Below, piece after piece: positions 26,126 through 35,669 of a stretch of 64,000 nucleotides of DNA (the first letter of the stretch is position 1; every line of letters starts with the position of its first letter). Source of the DNA: Gastranaerophilus sp045639085 (GTDB taxonomy: Bacteria > Cyanobacteriota > Vampirovibrionia > Gastranaerophilales > Gastranaerophilaceae); the NCBI GenBank assembly GCA_045639085.1, contig JAZUCM010000102.1, positions 3,822-67,821 of the forward strand, read 5' to 3'. The notes under the pieces were generated by a model. The model did not search any database and was not told the DNA's origin. It was given only the letters and a program-made list of their open reading frames with translations. The position numbers were made by a program, and so were the translations under genes.

Positions 26126-29100
26126 CGAAGTTTTCGCCGTTTATGTCACCGTTGATGATTGCACGGAAAAATTTGTAGATGTTATTTCTGTCGTTTGAGT
26201 TTGGAATTTTTGCGATGTCGGTGGCAAATTCTGTTGTAGATTCGTTTTTTATGCCCGGAATTGTCTTTAATAGAGTGTTTAGCGAAAGATTTTTTACTTT
26301 GTTAAAGACTGTGGTTATGTTTTTTGATAAACTGCCAAAGATTTGGAAATCAGCGATTGCGGTGGAGAGGTTGTATTTGCCTGTGATGTAAAGATTTAAG
26401 TCTTTGCCGCTTGAATATATGTTGATTTTTTCTGCAGTTCCTTCGTTGAGGGTGAATGTTCCTGCAATGGTTTTGAATTCCCCGGATTTAAGAGGAGATA
26501 ATAGGTCTATGAGGCCGTTAATTGTAAGCCCTGTAAGTCCATTGCTTAATAGGTTTCCAGCTTTTAAAAGATACTCGAGAGAGCCGAGTTTTGGCATTTT
26601 CCCGTTTTGAATTGTGAAGTTTCCATCGCCACTGAGGCTTGCAAGACAGGTTTTGTCGTTTTGGGCGTTGCAGGTCAGATTCATTTTTCCGTTGGCGAGT
26701 CCGTAAATTTGGCCTGTAATGTCGAAAAGAGTTTCTGCGATTAGGGCTGCGTTAGCGCGATCAAGAATAAGGTTGAGTGTTGCGTTGTTGTTATTGTAAT
26801 TGTGGGTCGCGACGCCGTAAACTCTGCCTTCTGCCAGGTCGAAATTGAAGTTTTTAACTTTCATTATTTTATCTTGGCCGATTTCGACGTTGCTGTTGAA
26901 GTTTGTTGCCGTAATATTGTCGATGAGAATAGTGTCGGCTAAGATGGATGAGTTGTGTATTATAAAGTTTGTGTAATCAAGCGGCAATGCGTTGTTTGTT
27001 GTGGTGTGCATTTTAAAGTTCGTTTCTTCGATATGTCGAAATTTTTCATTAATTTTGTTCAGATCGAGTTTGGAGACGTGCACTTTCATGTTTTCGATTT
27101 GAAGTGGAAGAGAAAGGTCGTTTTTCAGCGTTGCGTCAAGTTTGATTTTATTCGTAATAAGATCGCCGCTAGAGGTCATGTTGATTGTTTGCGGAGCAAA
27201 GTCGAGGTTTATATTGTTTATATTTGTTTCAACCAGTGGGATATTGATGTCGGTGATGTTTAATTTTCCAAGAACGTTCGGTTTTATGGATGAGCCGTTT
27301 AGGACTAAGTCAGATGTGAAAAATCCTTCTTTCATGAACGGTTTGCGGAAAATTATGTTGAAAATCTTGGCATCAACCGGCATTAGCGATTTTATTTTAA
27401 GATTATTAAAACCGATTACGTTGTCGGGTGAATACGTCATTGCACCGTCAATATGAAGAAGCGGAACTGTTGTTTCATTATTATCCAAGGAAGGAATTAG
27501 TTTATCGTAATTGAAATGGTTAATTTTTAAGTTGTTGTTGTGTAAAGTTATGTTTGATGTAAGTTTTACGGAATTTGATTTGTCGCCTAAGGTTGCTCCC
27601 ATATAGTAAATTGAGGCATCTTTTGCTAAAAGAAGATTTGATTTTATGTGGGCGTTTTTTGTATTACCTTGAATTTCCGCGTTAAGCGTGAGGTCACCTT
27701 TAACTTTTATCGGATAGAGTGCGTTTTGATTGAAACAGGAATTGAAAACTTCTTGGTTAGGTTTTGAGTTGAGAGTGAAGTGATAATGCGGCAATTCTTT
27801 GTTGTGGAATAGAACTTTGCCGTTTAAAAGGAGGGGCATATCAAAAAATCTTGCGTTAATATTTTCGGTTGAAACCTGGTTGTTGCGAATCGAAACTTTA
27901 CCGCTCAAGATTTCGTGGATGTGTTTGTTTTCTTGGAGTTTAATGTTTTTCAGGTTGAAGTTGGCATTTAGGTTGTTGTTTTGGATATTTGAAGAAAGAT
28001 TTATTTGGCCTGAAAGCTTTTCAATTTTTGAAACTAATGGGTTTAAGAGTTGAATGTTTTTGAGCGTTGCAAGATTTATTAATTCGAGATTGAAGTCTTT
28101 TAGGTTGAATTTTCCGCTGATAATTGGTTTTTCACTAAACAGATTCGTTATTATTGCGTCGGTTTCCAGATTTATGTCTTTTGTGTTTAATTTTATTGGG
28201 GTAAATTTAAGGGTTGAATTTGTGAATTCGTAGTTTGATTTTTGAAGTGCAGAGTTTGTGTTTGAATAAATAGAACCGTAAAGTTCAAGATTTTCAGGTT
28301 GAATTTTATCGATTGCGCCTTTGTATTTGGCTGTGAAATTTGTGTAAATTGAGGGTAAAAGGTTTAATATTTCGTTTGAATTTATTAGTGTCAGAATGTT
28401 GCGTTGAATATTGAGCGGTAGAGTGGAAATACCGTCAAGTATGCGGAAAGCTTTGGTTTTTACTAAAAGATTTGCGCTGGAATCTTTGATTTTGCCTTCT
28501 ATTGTAACTTTTGATTTGTTGATTAGGGCATAAAGATTCATTAATATATCTTGGTTGTCCAGGGCGATTGTGCCGAAAATGTTTGAGATTTCTTGAGGGA
28601 TGTTTTGGTGTTTAAGGGTTACTGCTTTGAGATCAATTTGGCCTCTGGTAAAGATGTTTTTGTTAAATTCAATTTCGCGAATGTTATTTAGTTGACCGTA
28701 AATGTTTAAATCAAGATCCCCAAGTCCTTTTATTTTTTCAATTTGTTCTAAATAATTGTTTAAATCTGCTAAAAGGGTGTTGCCTTTTATGTCATTTAGT
28801 AATTTTGTTAAATTTTGATCTTTTGATGTGGCTGTAAAATTGAATGCGCCTTGGAGAGTGCAAGAGCCTTCAACGTTGAGAGGTTTGCCGTTAAGAGTTG
28901 CGGATGTTGTTTGGAAATGAGTATCTGTATCGTTGAAGGTGAGTGTGCCTCCGCCATTTTTTATAATTAAATTAGGCATGTCATTAAAATATACTTCAGC
29001 ATTGTTGAAATTTAGAGCGCCTCTAATATGAGGATCTGCGACATTTCCGTTGATGTAAAGATCAACGTTTCCAGATCCTAAAAGGTGCATTGCAGGAAGT

Positions 29101-30521
29101 GGGCCGAAGTCAATTTTTATAATTTCTTGGAGTGGGTTAAGGATAGTTTGTACGATTTCGAGGTTTATGTTTGGGGTAGATTTTACGCTTAGATTTGCGC
29201 GTTTTTCGTCGTACATTTCAAACGTTCCGTTTGCCCATACTCTTTCTTTTGCTGCTGTTGGAACATTCGCTTCTAATTTCATTTTGTCACGGTTAAAAAT
29301 AAGTTTTATTGTTGCTTTTTTGGCGTTTTTTATTGGTTTTATTATGTAAGCGTCTGAAATCAAAATGTTACCGTTAATCAGCGGACGGGCTGTATTGCCG
29401 GTTATATCAAAATGAGCCAAGACATTTCCGTCTAAGAAGTGTTTTTTCAGGGCTAATAAATTCAGTTCAGGGATTAAGTTTTCTTTCGGCGGCAAAAGTT
29501 TAATTATTTCCTGCACGTTTGACTTGTCGAGTGAAATTGAAAGATTTAGACTTGGAGTTTTCTCCTCGAGAATTATTTCGCCTAGAATGGACGATTTTAT
29601 TAATTCTGAGAGAATTTTTAATTGATTTATTTTTATGCTTTTGTCGCTAATTGAGATGTGGGATTTTATTTCAATTGGTCGGGAGTGCGTGAGAGGGTGT
29701 TCGACATTCGGGAATTTTATGCTGAGATTATGGCTTAAAAGGTTCCAGTTAAGCGTTTCTCCGATATCTTTGGTTACATTTAAATCAAAAATTCCTTGTA
29801 TCTTTTCTATTTCCGGATTGAGTTTTTGTATCGTGTTTGAAAATATCGCAAGGTTAAGTTCTTTTACTGAAATATTAACAATACTTTTTTGAATATTTTG
29901 AGGCGAAATCGGCATTTTTAGGTCGGTTTTTATTCTGATTTCACTTGTTTTATTAGCGGTTTCCAGATGAAATTTCGAATTAAGCTTGATTTTTTTGTTT
30001 GGATTAAATTGGGCAATTGTGATGTCGTTGCCGTAAAGTTTCATGTTTTCGATAAGTTTTTGGTTTTGTAAATCAAGGGCAATGTTGTGAATTTTTGTGT
30101 TTTTTAGACGTATTCGTTTTATCAGGTTGATGATTCGTGGACTTACGAGTTTTTCGCTATAATCATTGCGGAATTGGACATTGAACTCGTCAGATTCGAA
30201 TTTGCGTATAGAAACGTTTCCGGCTAAAAGTCCTAACCAGTTGATTTTTGTGTGGATGTTTTTTAATTGCAATAAATTATTCTTGTCGGGGCTTTCTAAT
30301 GTAACGCTTTCTGCCTTAAATCTTATAGTCGGAGTCAAATCGGTGCGGAATCTGTAGTTTTTGAGCGTTAAATTAAAGCCGGTTTTATGGGAAATTATTG
30401 TTTCTACTCTTGTTCTGATAAAATCTGATGCCAAAATTTGCGGAACTGCTACAAGATAAAAAGCAAGCCATGCCGCTAATACTCCCAATATTATTAGAAT
30501 TACTTTCCCTAATTTGTTCAT
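26100..30521 (-). CDS. Giant AsmA/YhdP-type envelope protein (I)
   Basis: A 1473-residue protein with one N-terminal membrane helix (about 6-28) and a long repetitive beta-strand-rich periplasmic body. The N-terminal DFIRTRVETIISHKTGFNLTL and the C-terminal SGEFKTIAGTFTLNEGTAEKINIYSSGKDLNLYITGKYNL match the AsmA superfamily. Large members (TamB, YhdP, YdbH) are thought to bridge the periplasm and carry phospholipids to the outer membrane. This fits a diderm cell. TATGAT (30530-30535, minus) with TTGTTA 17 bp upstream is 8 nt from the ATG. Similar in design to the protein at 31639-35550. Confidence 0.82.
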   Translation of the reverse strand: MNKLGKVILIILGVLAAWLAFYLVAVPQILASDFIRTRVETIISHKTGFNLTLKNYRFRTDLTPTIRFKAESVTLESPDKNNLLQLKNIHTKINWLGLLAGNVSIRKFESDEFNVQFRNDYSEKLVSPRIINLIKRIRLKNTKIHNIALDLQNQKLIENMKLYGNDITIAQFNPNKKIKLNSKFHLETANKTSEIRIKTDLKMPISPQNIQKSIVNISVKELNLAIFSNTIQKLNPEIEKIQGIFDLNVTKDIGETLNWNLLSHNLSIKFPNVEHPLTHSRPIEIKSHISISDKSIKINQLKILSELIKSSILGEIILEEKTPSLNLSISLDKSNVQEIIKLLPPKENLIPELNLLALKKHFLDGNVLAHFDITGNTARPLINGNILISDAYIIKPIKNAKKATIKLIFNRDKMKLEANVPTAAKERVWANGTFEMYDEKRANLSVKSTPNINLEIVQTILNPLQEIIKIDFGPLPAMHLLGSGNVDLYINGNVADPHIRGALNFNNAEVYFNDMPNLIIKNGGGTLTFNDTDTHFQTTSATLNGKPLNVEGSCTLQGAFNFTATSKDQNLTKLLNDIKGNTLLADLNNYLEQIEKIKGLGDLDLNIYGQLNNIREIEFNKNIFTRGQIDLKAVTLKHQNIPQEISNIFGTIALDNQDILMNLYALINKSKVTIEGKIKDSSANLLVKTKAFRILDGISTLPLNIQRNILTLINSNEILNLLPSIYTNFTAKYKGAIDKIQPENLELYGSIYSNTNSALQKSNYEFTNSTLKFTPIKLNTKDINLETDAIITNLFSEKPIISGKFNLKDFNLELINLATLKNIQLLNPLVSKIEKLSGQINLSSNIQNNNLNANFNLKNIKLQENKHIHEILSGKVSIRNNQVSTENINARFFDMPLLLNGKVLFHNKELPHYHFTLNSKPNQEVFNSCFNQNALYPIKVKGDLTLNAEIQGNTKNAHIKSNLLLAKDASIYYMGATLGDKSNSVKLTSNITLHNNNLKINHFNYDKLIPSLDNNETTVPLLHIDGAMTYSPDNVIGFNNLKIKSLMPVDAKIFNIIFRKPFMKEGFFTSDLVLNGSSIKPNVLGKLNITDINIPLVETNINNINLDFAPQTINMTSSGDLITNKIKLDATLKNDLSLPLQIENMKVHVSKLDLNKINEKFRHIEETNFKMHTTTNNALPLDYTNFIIHNSSILADTILIDNITATNFNSNVEIGQDKIMKVKNFNFDLAEGRVYGVATHNYNNNNATLNLILDRANAALIAETLFDITGQIYGLANGKMNLTCNAQNDKTCLASLSGDGNFTIQNGKMPKLGSLEYLLKAGNLLSNGLTGLTINGLIDLLSPLKSGEFKTIAGTFTLNEGTAEKINIYSSGKDLNLYITGKYNLSTAIADFQIFGSLSKNITTVFNKVKNLSLNTLLKTIPGIKNESTTEFATDIAKIPNSNDRNNIYKFFRAIINGDINGENFVKSFEWID

Positions 30522-30652
30522 TCCATTTTATCATACCATTAAAATATGATATTAACAAATAGTATAATTTTTTTTAAGAAAATTAGTCTTTGTTAGGATT
30601 ATTTTTTTTTAGGGCGGGCGGATAATAAAAATAGCTAAAAAGGGGGAATGTT

Positions 30653-30817
30653 ATGAGATTACTTACTTATACACGTTATCTTTGGCGAAAAATAAAGTTT
30701 TATGACCGTTTGGCGATTAAAACAAATTTCTTTTTGCCCAATCCTTTTGAAAAACATGACAAAACTCTAACTATTCTTTGGGTTGAGGACGAAGATGGAC
30801 ATACCTTTTATAATTGA
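30653..30817 (+). CDS. Small basic/acidic protein, 54 aa
   Basis: A 54-residue frame, starting MRLLTYTRYLWRKIKFYDRL and ending DEDGHTFYN, with a strong AAGGGGG ribosome-binding site. The N-terminal half is basic and aromatic; the C-terminal half is acidic. No family is recognised. It lies 47 nt before deoC on the same strand and may share its transcript. Confidence 0.55.
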   Translation: MRLLTYTRYLWRKIKFYDRLAIKTNFFLPNPFEKHDKTLTILWVEDEDGHTFYN

Positions 30818-30864
30818 TGATTTTATGGTATTGTAACGTCAGGTAGACATTATGGAGAATTGAG

Positions 30865-31515
30865 ATGGAATTAAATAGATTTATTGAACACACTTTACTG
30901 AAACAGGACGCTTGTGAGGCGGATTTTGAAAAACTTTTTGACGAGGCGATTAAGTATAAGTTTCTGGGCGTTTGTGTAAATCCGGCTTATGTAAAAATGG
31001 CATGTGAGAAATTGTCAGGTTCAGGTGTGAAGGTCGTGACGGTTGTCGGTTTTCCATTGGGTGCCTCATTGGCTGAAATTAAGGCGCAAGAAGCTGCGTT
31101 AGCTGTTAGAGATGGTGCAGACGAAGTCGATATGGTCATAAATGTTACAGATTTGAAAAATAAAAAATATGATTTTATTGTTGAAGAGATTGCCAAAGTT
31201 AAGTGTGCGTGCGGCGAAAAAGTTCTTAAAGTTATTATTGAAACCGACCTTTTGACAAAGGATGAAATCAAGATTGCTTGTGAACTGTGTGTGAAAGCGG
31301 GGGCTAATTTTGTGAAAACCTCGACAGGATTTGTTAAAGGTGGCGTTGGAGCAAAAGTAGAAGACGTTGAAATTATGTTTGCAACGGTTTCGCCTTATGG
31401 CTTAGGCGTTAAGGCTTCCGGCGGTATAAAAACTCGAGAACAGGCTCTTGCACTTGTCGCAGCGGGTGCAACAAGATTAGGCACAAGTTCGGGTGTGGCG
31501 ATTGTTGTCGGTTAA
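30865..31515 (+). CDS. deoC: Deoxyribose-phosphate aldolase
   Basis: Cleaves 2-deoxyribose-5-phosphate to glyceraldehyde-3-phosphate and acetaldehyde in nucleoside catabolism. The 216 residues form a class I aldolase barrel: IEHTLLKQDA, VVTVVGFPLGASL, GADEVDMVINV, FVKTSTGFVKGG with the Schiff-base lysine, and VKASGGIKT. Length is normal. GGAGAATTGAG precedes the ATG. Confidence 0.94.
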   Translation: MELNRFIEHTLLKQDACEADFEKLFDEAIKYKFLGVCVNPAYVKMACEKLSGSGVKVVTVVGFPLGASLAEIKAQEAALAVRDGADEVDMVINVTDLKNKKYDFIVEEIAKVKCACGEKVLKVIIETDLLTKDEIKIACELCVKAGANFVKTSTGFVKGGVGAKVEDVEIMFATVSPYGLGVKASGGIKTREQALALVAAGATRLGTSSGVAIVVG

Positions 31516-31638
31516 AAAACTATTTTTACGAGGCCTGTTTTGTAAATTTTTTGTTAATATTCAAGCACTCTCTTTATTCTCAAAATGATTTGTTTTATAA
31601 TTGTGGATATCAAGGATATGTTTCACAAGGAGATAGGG

Positions 31639-34600
31639 ATGAAGTCATTTTTGAAAATAATAGGAATTACTTTCGGTGTATTGATATTGGGTCTGTATTT
31701 GGCGTTTTTGTTTTTACTGCCAAAGTATGACATAAATAAATTTAAGGCTGACATTCAAAAAATTGCAAAAGAACAGACAAAACTTGATATTAATTTTGAG
31801 AATGCGAAAATTATTACTACACCTCTTTTAGGGGTGGGTGTCAAAGCTGATGATATTTCTGTAAAATTACCAGATGGCTCAACACTTTTTAGTGCGGAAG
31901 GGGTGAAAGGGCGCGTTGCACTCCCGAGTTTATTCCTTTTGACGGTTAAAGTTTCTTGTGCGGAAGTTTATTCGCCGTTTATTAATGTCGAAATTGTTGA
32001 TGATAAGGCGTTCAAAGTTGTCCAAGTCCTCGAAGAGATACTTAATTCAAAAGATGAGGCATTGGAAGAGGCTCAACAAACTGTCGAAACGAATGCAAAT
32101 ACCGCTTTTGCATTTAATCCTGCTTGGATAAAAATCAAAGTTCCTTGTGTGAAAATTTCTGATTATAAGGTTCTTATTAATGATCTTAAATCCAAGCATT
32201 ATCTCACTTTAAAAGGGGATGAATTAAAGCTTGCCTATTTAAACGGTAAAATTTTTAAATTAAAAACAAACGCAGAATTTTTCTCCGACGAGAATAAAAA
32301 CATTACTGCAAATCTTGATATAGATACTTTTATTCCGCCGGCTGTTGAGTTAGATGAAGAGGATGACGAGGCGCAACACGTTGAAATCCCGTTCGTTAAC
32401 CCTGTTTCCATGTATAGAAATTATGACTTGAAGGCAAATATTGATTCAAAAATACGTTTGCGTCAACGTGCAAAGAATTTGGTTTCTTTCGGGTATTTTA
32501 ATATTGATGGCGTAACTCTGAAACTTTCTCAACTTCAGCTTCCTGAAAGTTATTTCCATCTTAAAACTCGTGGTTTTTGGGCAAATATAGATTCCAATCT
32601 TAATTTGTTGAATGGGCAAAATGTCGCGCTTTTAGGTAAACTTAATTACAGTCGCAGGCCTAAATTTGACATGAATGTTAAAACCAACGAAATTTATTTT
32701 AATGATCTGGTTGTATTGACGAAGGCGCTTTTAGACTCTTTACATATTCAAAACGATTTGGATAAAATTAAAATGGCCGGTTTTGCTAAGACTGATGCTT
32801 ACGTTAAAACAAATTTCAAAAAATGGATTTCCAATGGGCTGCTTGAAGTGAAAGACGGTGCGTTGGATATAAAAGGCTTGGGTAGTGTAATTTCTGACTT
32901 GAAGGCTTTGGTATTGCTTGATAACAATGTTATGGAAATCCGAGATACATCGCTTAATCTTGCCGGGGCGAAAGTGCTTGCAAAGGGTAAAATTGATGAA
33001 AAATCTTTTGCTGATATAAATATTCAGACTGAAAAAATTTCTTTGCCGACCTTGTTTAACGCATTTGCGCCGGATAGTGTAAAAAAGGCGTTTGACTTTA
33101 CCTCAGGCGATTTTGCACTCAATCTTGATTTGAAAGGTAAGTTGGATAATGCGGTGGCAAAATTGAGCGCTGATTTGGCTAATTTAAAGATTTCGGATAG
33201 CGCAAAAACATTTGTTGTGACAAATAATAATCTTAATGCGGATTTTTCTTGCGACCGAAAAGATTTTGTCGGTACGGTGAAAAATAACGACTTAAAAATT
33301 TCTCTTCCGGCTACAAAATCAAATGTTGCACTTCCTGAATTTGCGCTTAATATTGCGCAAAAAGATATTGTTATCCCGCAAAATACTCTTGTTTTGAATA
33401 ACAATTCCAATATTGTTTTTAGAGGGGCGATTCAGGATTATACAAAATTTAATAATGTGGATTTTTCTGCGAACGGACGCGTGTTGGCATCTGATTTGAT
33501 AGCGTTAATAGGTAAGGATTTTGCAAATTTCTTTAATGCGAAAGGTCAGCCAAATGTAAGCGTTACGCTTATGGGGGACGCAAAAAAACAAACGCTTAAC
33601 GCTGAAATTCTTGCGGATTCTGAAAACTATTTTACGCCTGTGAACATCGCATCTTTGCGTGATAAGACTACGGCAATTCGCTCTACTGTTGATTTTAAAC
33701 GCGACAGGATAAAAATAAAAGACACCGGGATTTTTACTAAAAATATTGTGACAGATGAAAAAGGGAACTCCAAAACAGTGTATAAAGAGGTTCTCGGGGT
33801 CGACGGAACGGTTGTCGGCAACAATATTAATCTTTTGAAAATCACCATGCCGGAGACGCTGAGGGTTTCTGTTCAGGCGTTCAAGGATTCGTTGATGGAT
33901 GTCAAAGGTCACTTGTTCGTGTTTGGTGATATGGCTGCTCCGCGTTTTCGCGGGGAATACACCGTGAAATCACTCGCAATTCCTGATTTGATGATGACGA
34001 TGGATAATGCAACTCTTGCGTTTAAAGGGCATGAGTTGGTTGCAAAAGTTAAAAATCTTCTTGTGAACGGTTCGGATTTTAACGTAGATACTACGATTAG
34101 TCTTGTGCCGGCATCTGTTTTAAATATTTCCGGCATGGAAGTGGTTTCTAATCATGTTGATGCAGATAAATTATTACAGGTTAGCGAAGCTGCGATGAAG
34201 TTTGTTCCTGCAACTCCGGCTCCGGCAAAAAATGTTGCGGCTCAACCGGCTGATATTCCGGTAATTTTGCGCAACGGACATTTTAACGGTAAATCGTTGA
34301 AAAGCGGTGCAATAGTAACCGGCGAAACTGATACGGATTTTTCGTTGAATAAAAATATTTTGGTTTTGAATAATTTGAAAACTAAAGTGTTTGATGGCGC
34401 AGTCCGTGGAAATGTTTCGATGAATTTGGTTTCGGGTTTAATCCAAGCGGCGGTTAACGGTGACAATTTAGATGTACAAAAGGCCTTGTTACAGGCTGCG
34501 GCGATGGATAACATGCTTTATGGAACCGCGGAATTTAAAGCGGATCTTTCACTCCGTGGTACAACCTATGAAGAACAAATGAAATCGCTCAAAGGTTTTG

Positions 34601-35550
34601 TTGATTTTAAGGTGAAAGACGGACAGTTCGGGCCTTTTGGTAAATTGGAAAACCTTATAATTGCGGAAAATATTCGCGAATCTGAATTTTTCCAAACTAC
34701 ATTGGGAAGTGTTTTAAACTCTTTGACGTCTGTTGATACTACTCATTTTGACACTTTGCTTGGTACTTTGACATTCGATAAGGGAATTGCGACGATTGAT
34801 CCGATTACCTCAATCGGGGATGCGTTGAGTTTGAAACTCTTTGGAAACATGGATCTGGTTAAAAATTCCGTTGATATGAAAGTCCGCGCTCGTTTGACTT
34901 CGACTATCGCTAACATGCTTGGGCCTTTGAACGCAATAAATCCTATTAACTTGATGAATCAAGCCGGCGGGATGAATGTTTTCACCGCCAAAGCGTTCTC
35001 ATTGTTCTGTGAAGCGGTTTCTCAAGAGGAAATGGATTCTATCCCTGCGTTTGAAAACGGCTATATTGATTTCAATTCAACTAAGTTTCAGATAGTTGTG
35101 CGTGGGGATTTGGCTAAACCTCTCACGCTTGTTAAGTCTTTCAAATGGTTGGCATTGGCATCTGATGTTGAGAAGGCCAAAGACTTTGTCAATACATTAC
35201 CGGCCGGCAAAGACGGAGCAAATTACGTGTTGGATGCAAAAACTTTGGATAAAGCCAAAGAAGAATTGAAAAAAGAGGCGATAAAAGCTGTTGAACTTAA
35301 AAAAGAAGAAGTGAAAAAACAGGCTAAAGAAGCCGTTGAAGCTAAAACTCAAGAGGCAAAAGACGCGGTTCAAAAGGTTCTTGAAGATAAAATTGAAGAA
35401 CAAAAAAGTGGAAAGCTAGGTGAAATTCTAAAACAAGCTCAACAGGCACAAGAACAAATTGAGGCGGCCAAACAAATCTTAACTATTCCGACGGTAGAGA
35501 TTCCGGCACCATCAATCCCGGTTCCGACACCATTGGAATCTAAACAATAA
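31639..35550 (+). CDS. Giant AsmA-type envelope protein (II)
   Basis: A 1303-residue protein with an N-terminal membrane helix (about 5-27, IIGITFGVLILGLYLAFLFLLP) and the AsmA-like opening DINKFKADIQKIAKEQTKLDI. The C-terminal AsmA segment is near KDGQFGPFGKLENLIIAENI and FGNMDLVKNSVDMKV. The last 150 residues are a Lys/Glu coiled coil (EELKKEAIKAVELKKEEVKK) ending in a Pro-rich tail. A transport role in phospholipid flow to the outer membrane is inferred from the family. The start is the ATG after AAGGAGATAGGG; an earlier ATG in frame lacks a ribosome-binding site. Confidence 0.82.
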   Translation: MKSFLKIIGITFGVLILGLYLAFLFLLPKYDINKFKADIQKIAKEQTKLDINFENAKIITTPLLGVGVKADDISVKLPDGSTLFSAEGVKGRVALPSLFLLTVKVSCAEVYSPFINVEIVDDKAFKVVQVLEEILNSKDEALEEAQQTVETNANTAFAFNPAWIKIKVPCVKISDYKVLINDLKSKHYLTLKGDELKLAYLNGKIFKLKTNAEFFSDENKNITANLDIDTFIPPAVELDEEDDEAQHVEIPFVNPVSMYRNYDLKANIDSKIRLRQRAKNLVSFGYFNIDGVTLKLSQLQLPESYFHLKTRGFWANIDSNLNLLNGQNVALLGKLNYSRRPKFDMNVKTNEIYFNDLVVLTKALLDSLHIQNDLDKIKMAGFAKTDAYVKTNFKKWISNGLLEVKDGALDIKGLGSVISDLKALVLLDNNVMEIRDTSLNLAGAKVLAKGKIDEKSFADINIQTEKISLPTLFNAFAPDSVKKAFDFTSGDFALNLDLKGKLDNAVAKLSADLANLKISDSAKTFVVTNNNLNADFSCDRKDFVGTVKNNDLKISLPATKSNVALPEFALNIAQKDIVIPQNTLVLNNNSNIVFRGAIQDYTKFNNVDFSANGRVLASDLIALIGKDFANFFNAKGQPNVSVTLMGDAKKQTLNAEILADSENYFTPVNIASLRDKTTAIRSTVDFKRDRIKIKDTGIFTKNIVTDEKGNSKTVYKEVLGVDGTVVGNNINLLKITMPETLRVSVQAFKDSLMDVKGHLFVFGDMAAPRFRGEYTVKSLAIPDLMMTMDNATLAFKGHELVAKVKNLLVNGSDFNVDTTISLVPASVLNISGMEVVSNHVDADKLLQVSEAAMKFVPATPAPAKNVAAQPADIPVILRNGHFNGKSLKSGAIVTGETDTDFSLNKNILVLNNLKTKVFDGAVRGNVSMNLVSGLIQAAVNGDNLDVQKALLQAAAMDNMLYGTAEFKADLSLRGTTYEEQMKSLKGFVDFKVKDGQFGPFGKLENLIIAENIRESEFFQTTLGSVLNSLTSVDTTHFDTLLGTLTFDKGIATIDPITSIGDALSLKLFGNMDLVKNSVDMKVRARLTSTIANMLGPLNAINPINLMNQAGGMNVFTAKAFSLFCEAVSQEEMDSIPAFENGYIDFNSTKFQIVVRGDLAKPLTLVKSFKWLALASDVEKAKDFVNTLPAGKDGANYVLDAKTLDKAKEELKKEAIKAVELKKEEVKKQAKEAVEAKTQEAKDAVQKVLEDKIEEQKSGKLGEILKQAQQAQEQIEAAKQILTIPTVEIPAPSIPVPTPLESKQ

Positions 35551-35556
35551 ATACTG

Positions 35557-35585
35557 AAAACTCCCTATGCAAAAGGGAGTTTTTT
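35557..35585 (+). terminator. Terminator after the second AsmA-type gene
   Basis: AAAACTCCC pairs with GGGAGTTTT around a short loop and is followed by a T run. Confidence 0.85.
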
Positions 35586-35669
35586 GTAAAGATTAGTTAA
35601 TAAATTGGCAAAAAAAACTTGTTACGGGATTTTATTTTTGAGAACATATTTCGAAACAGGGGAAGTAAA

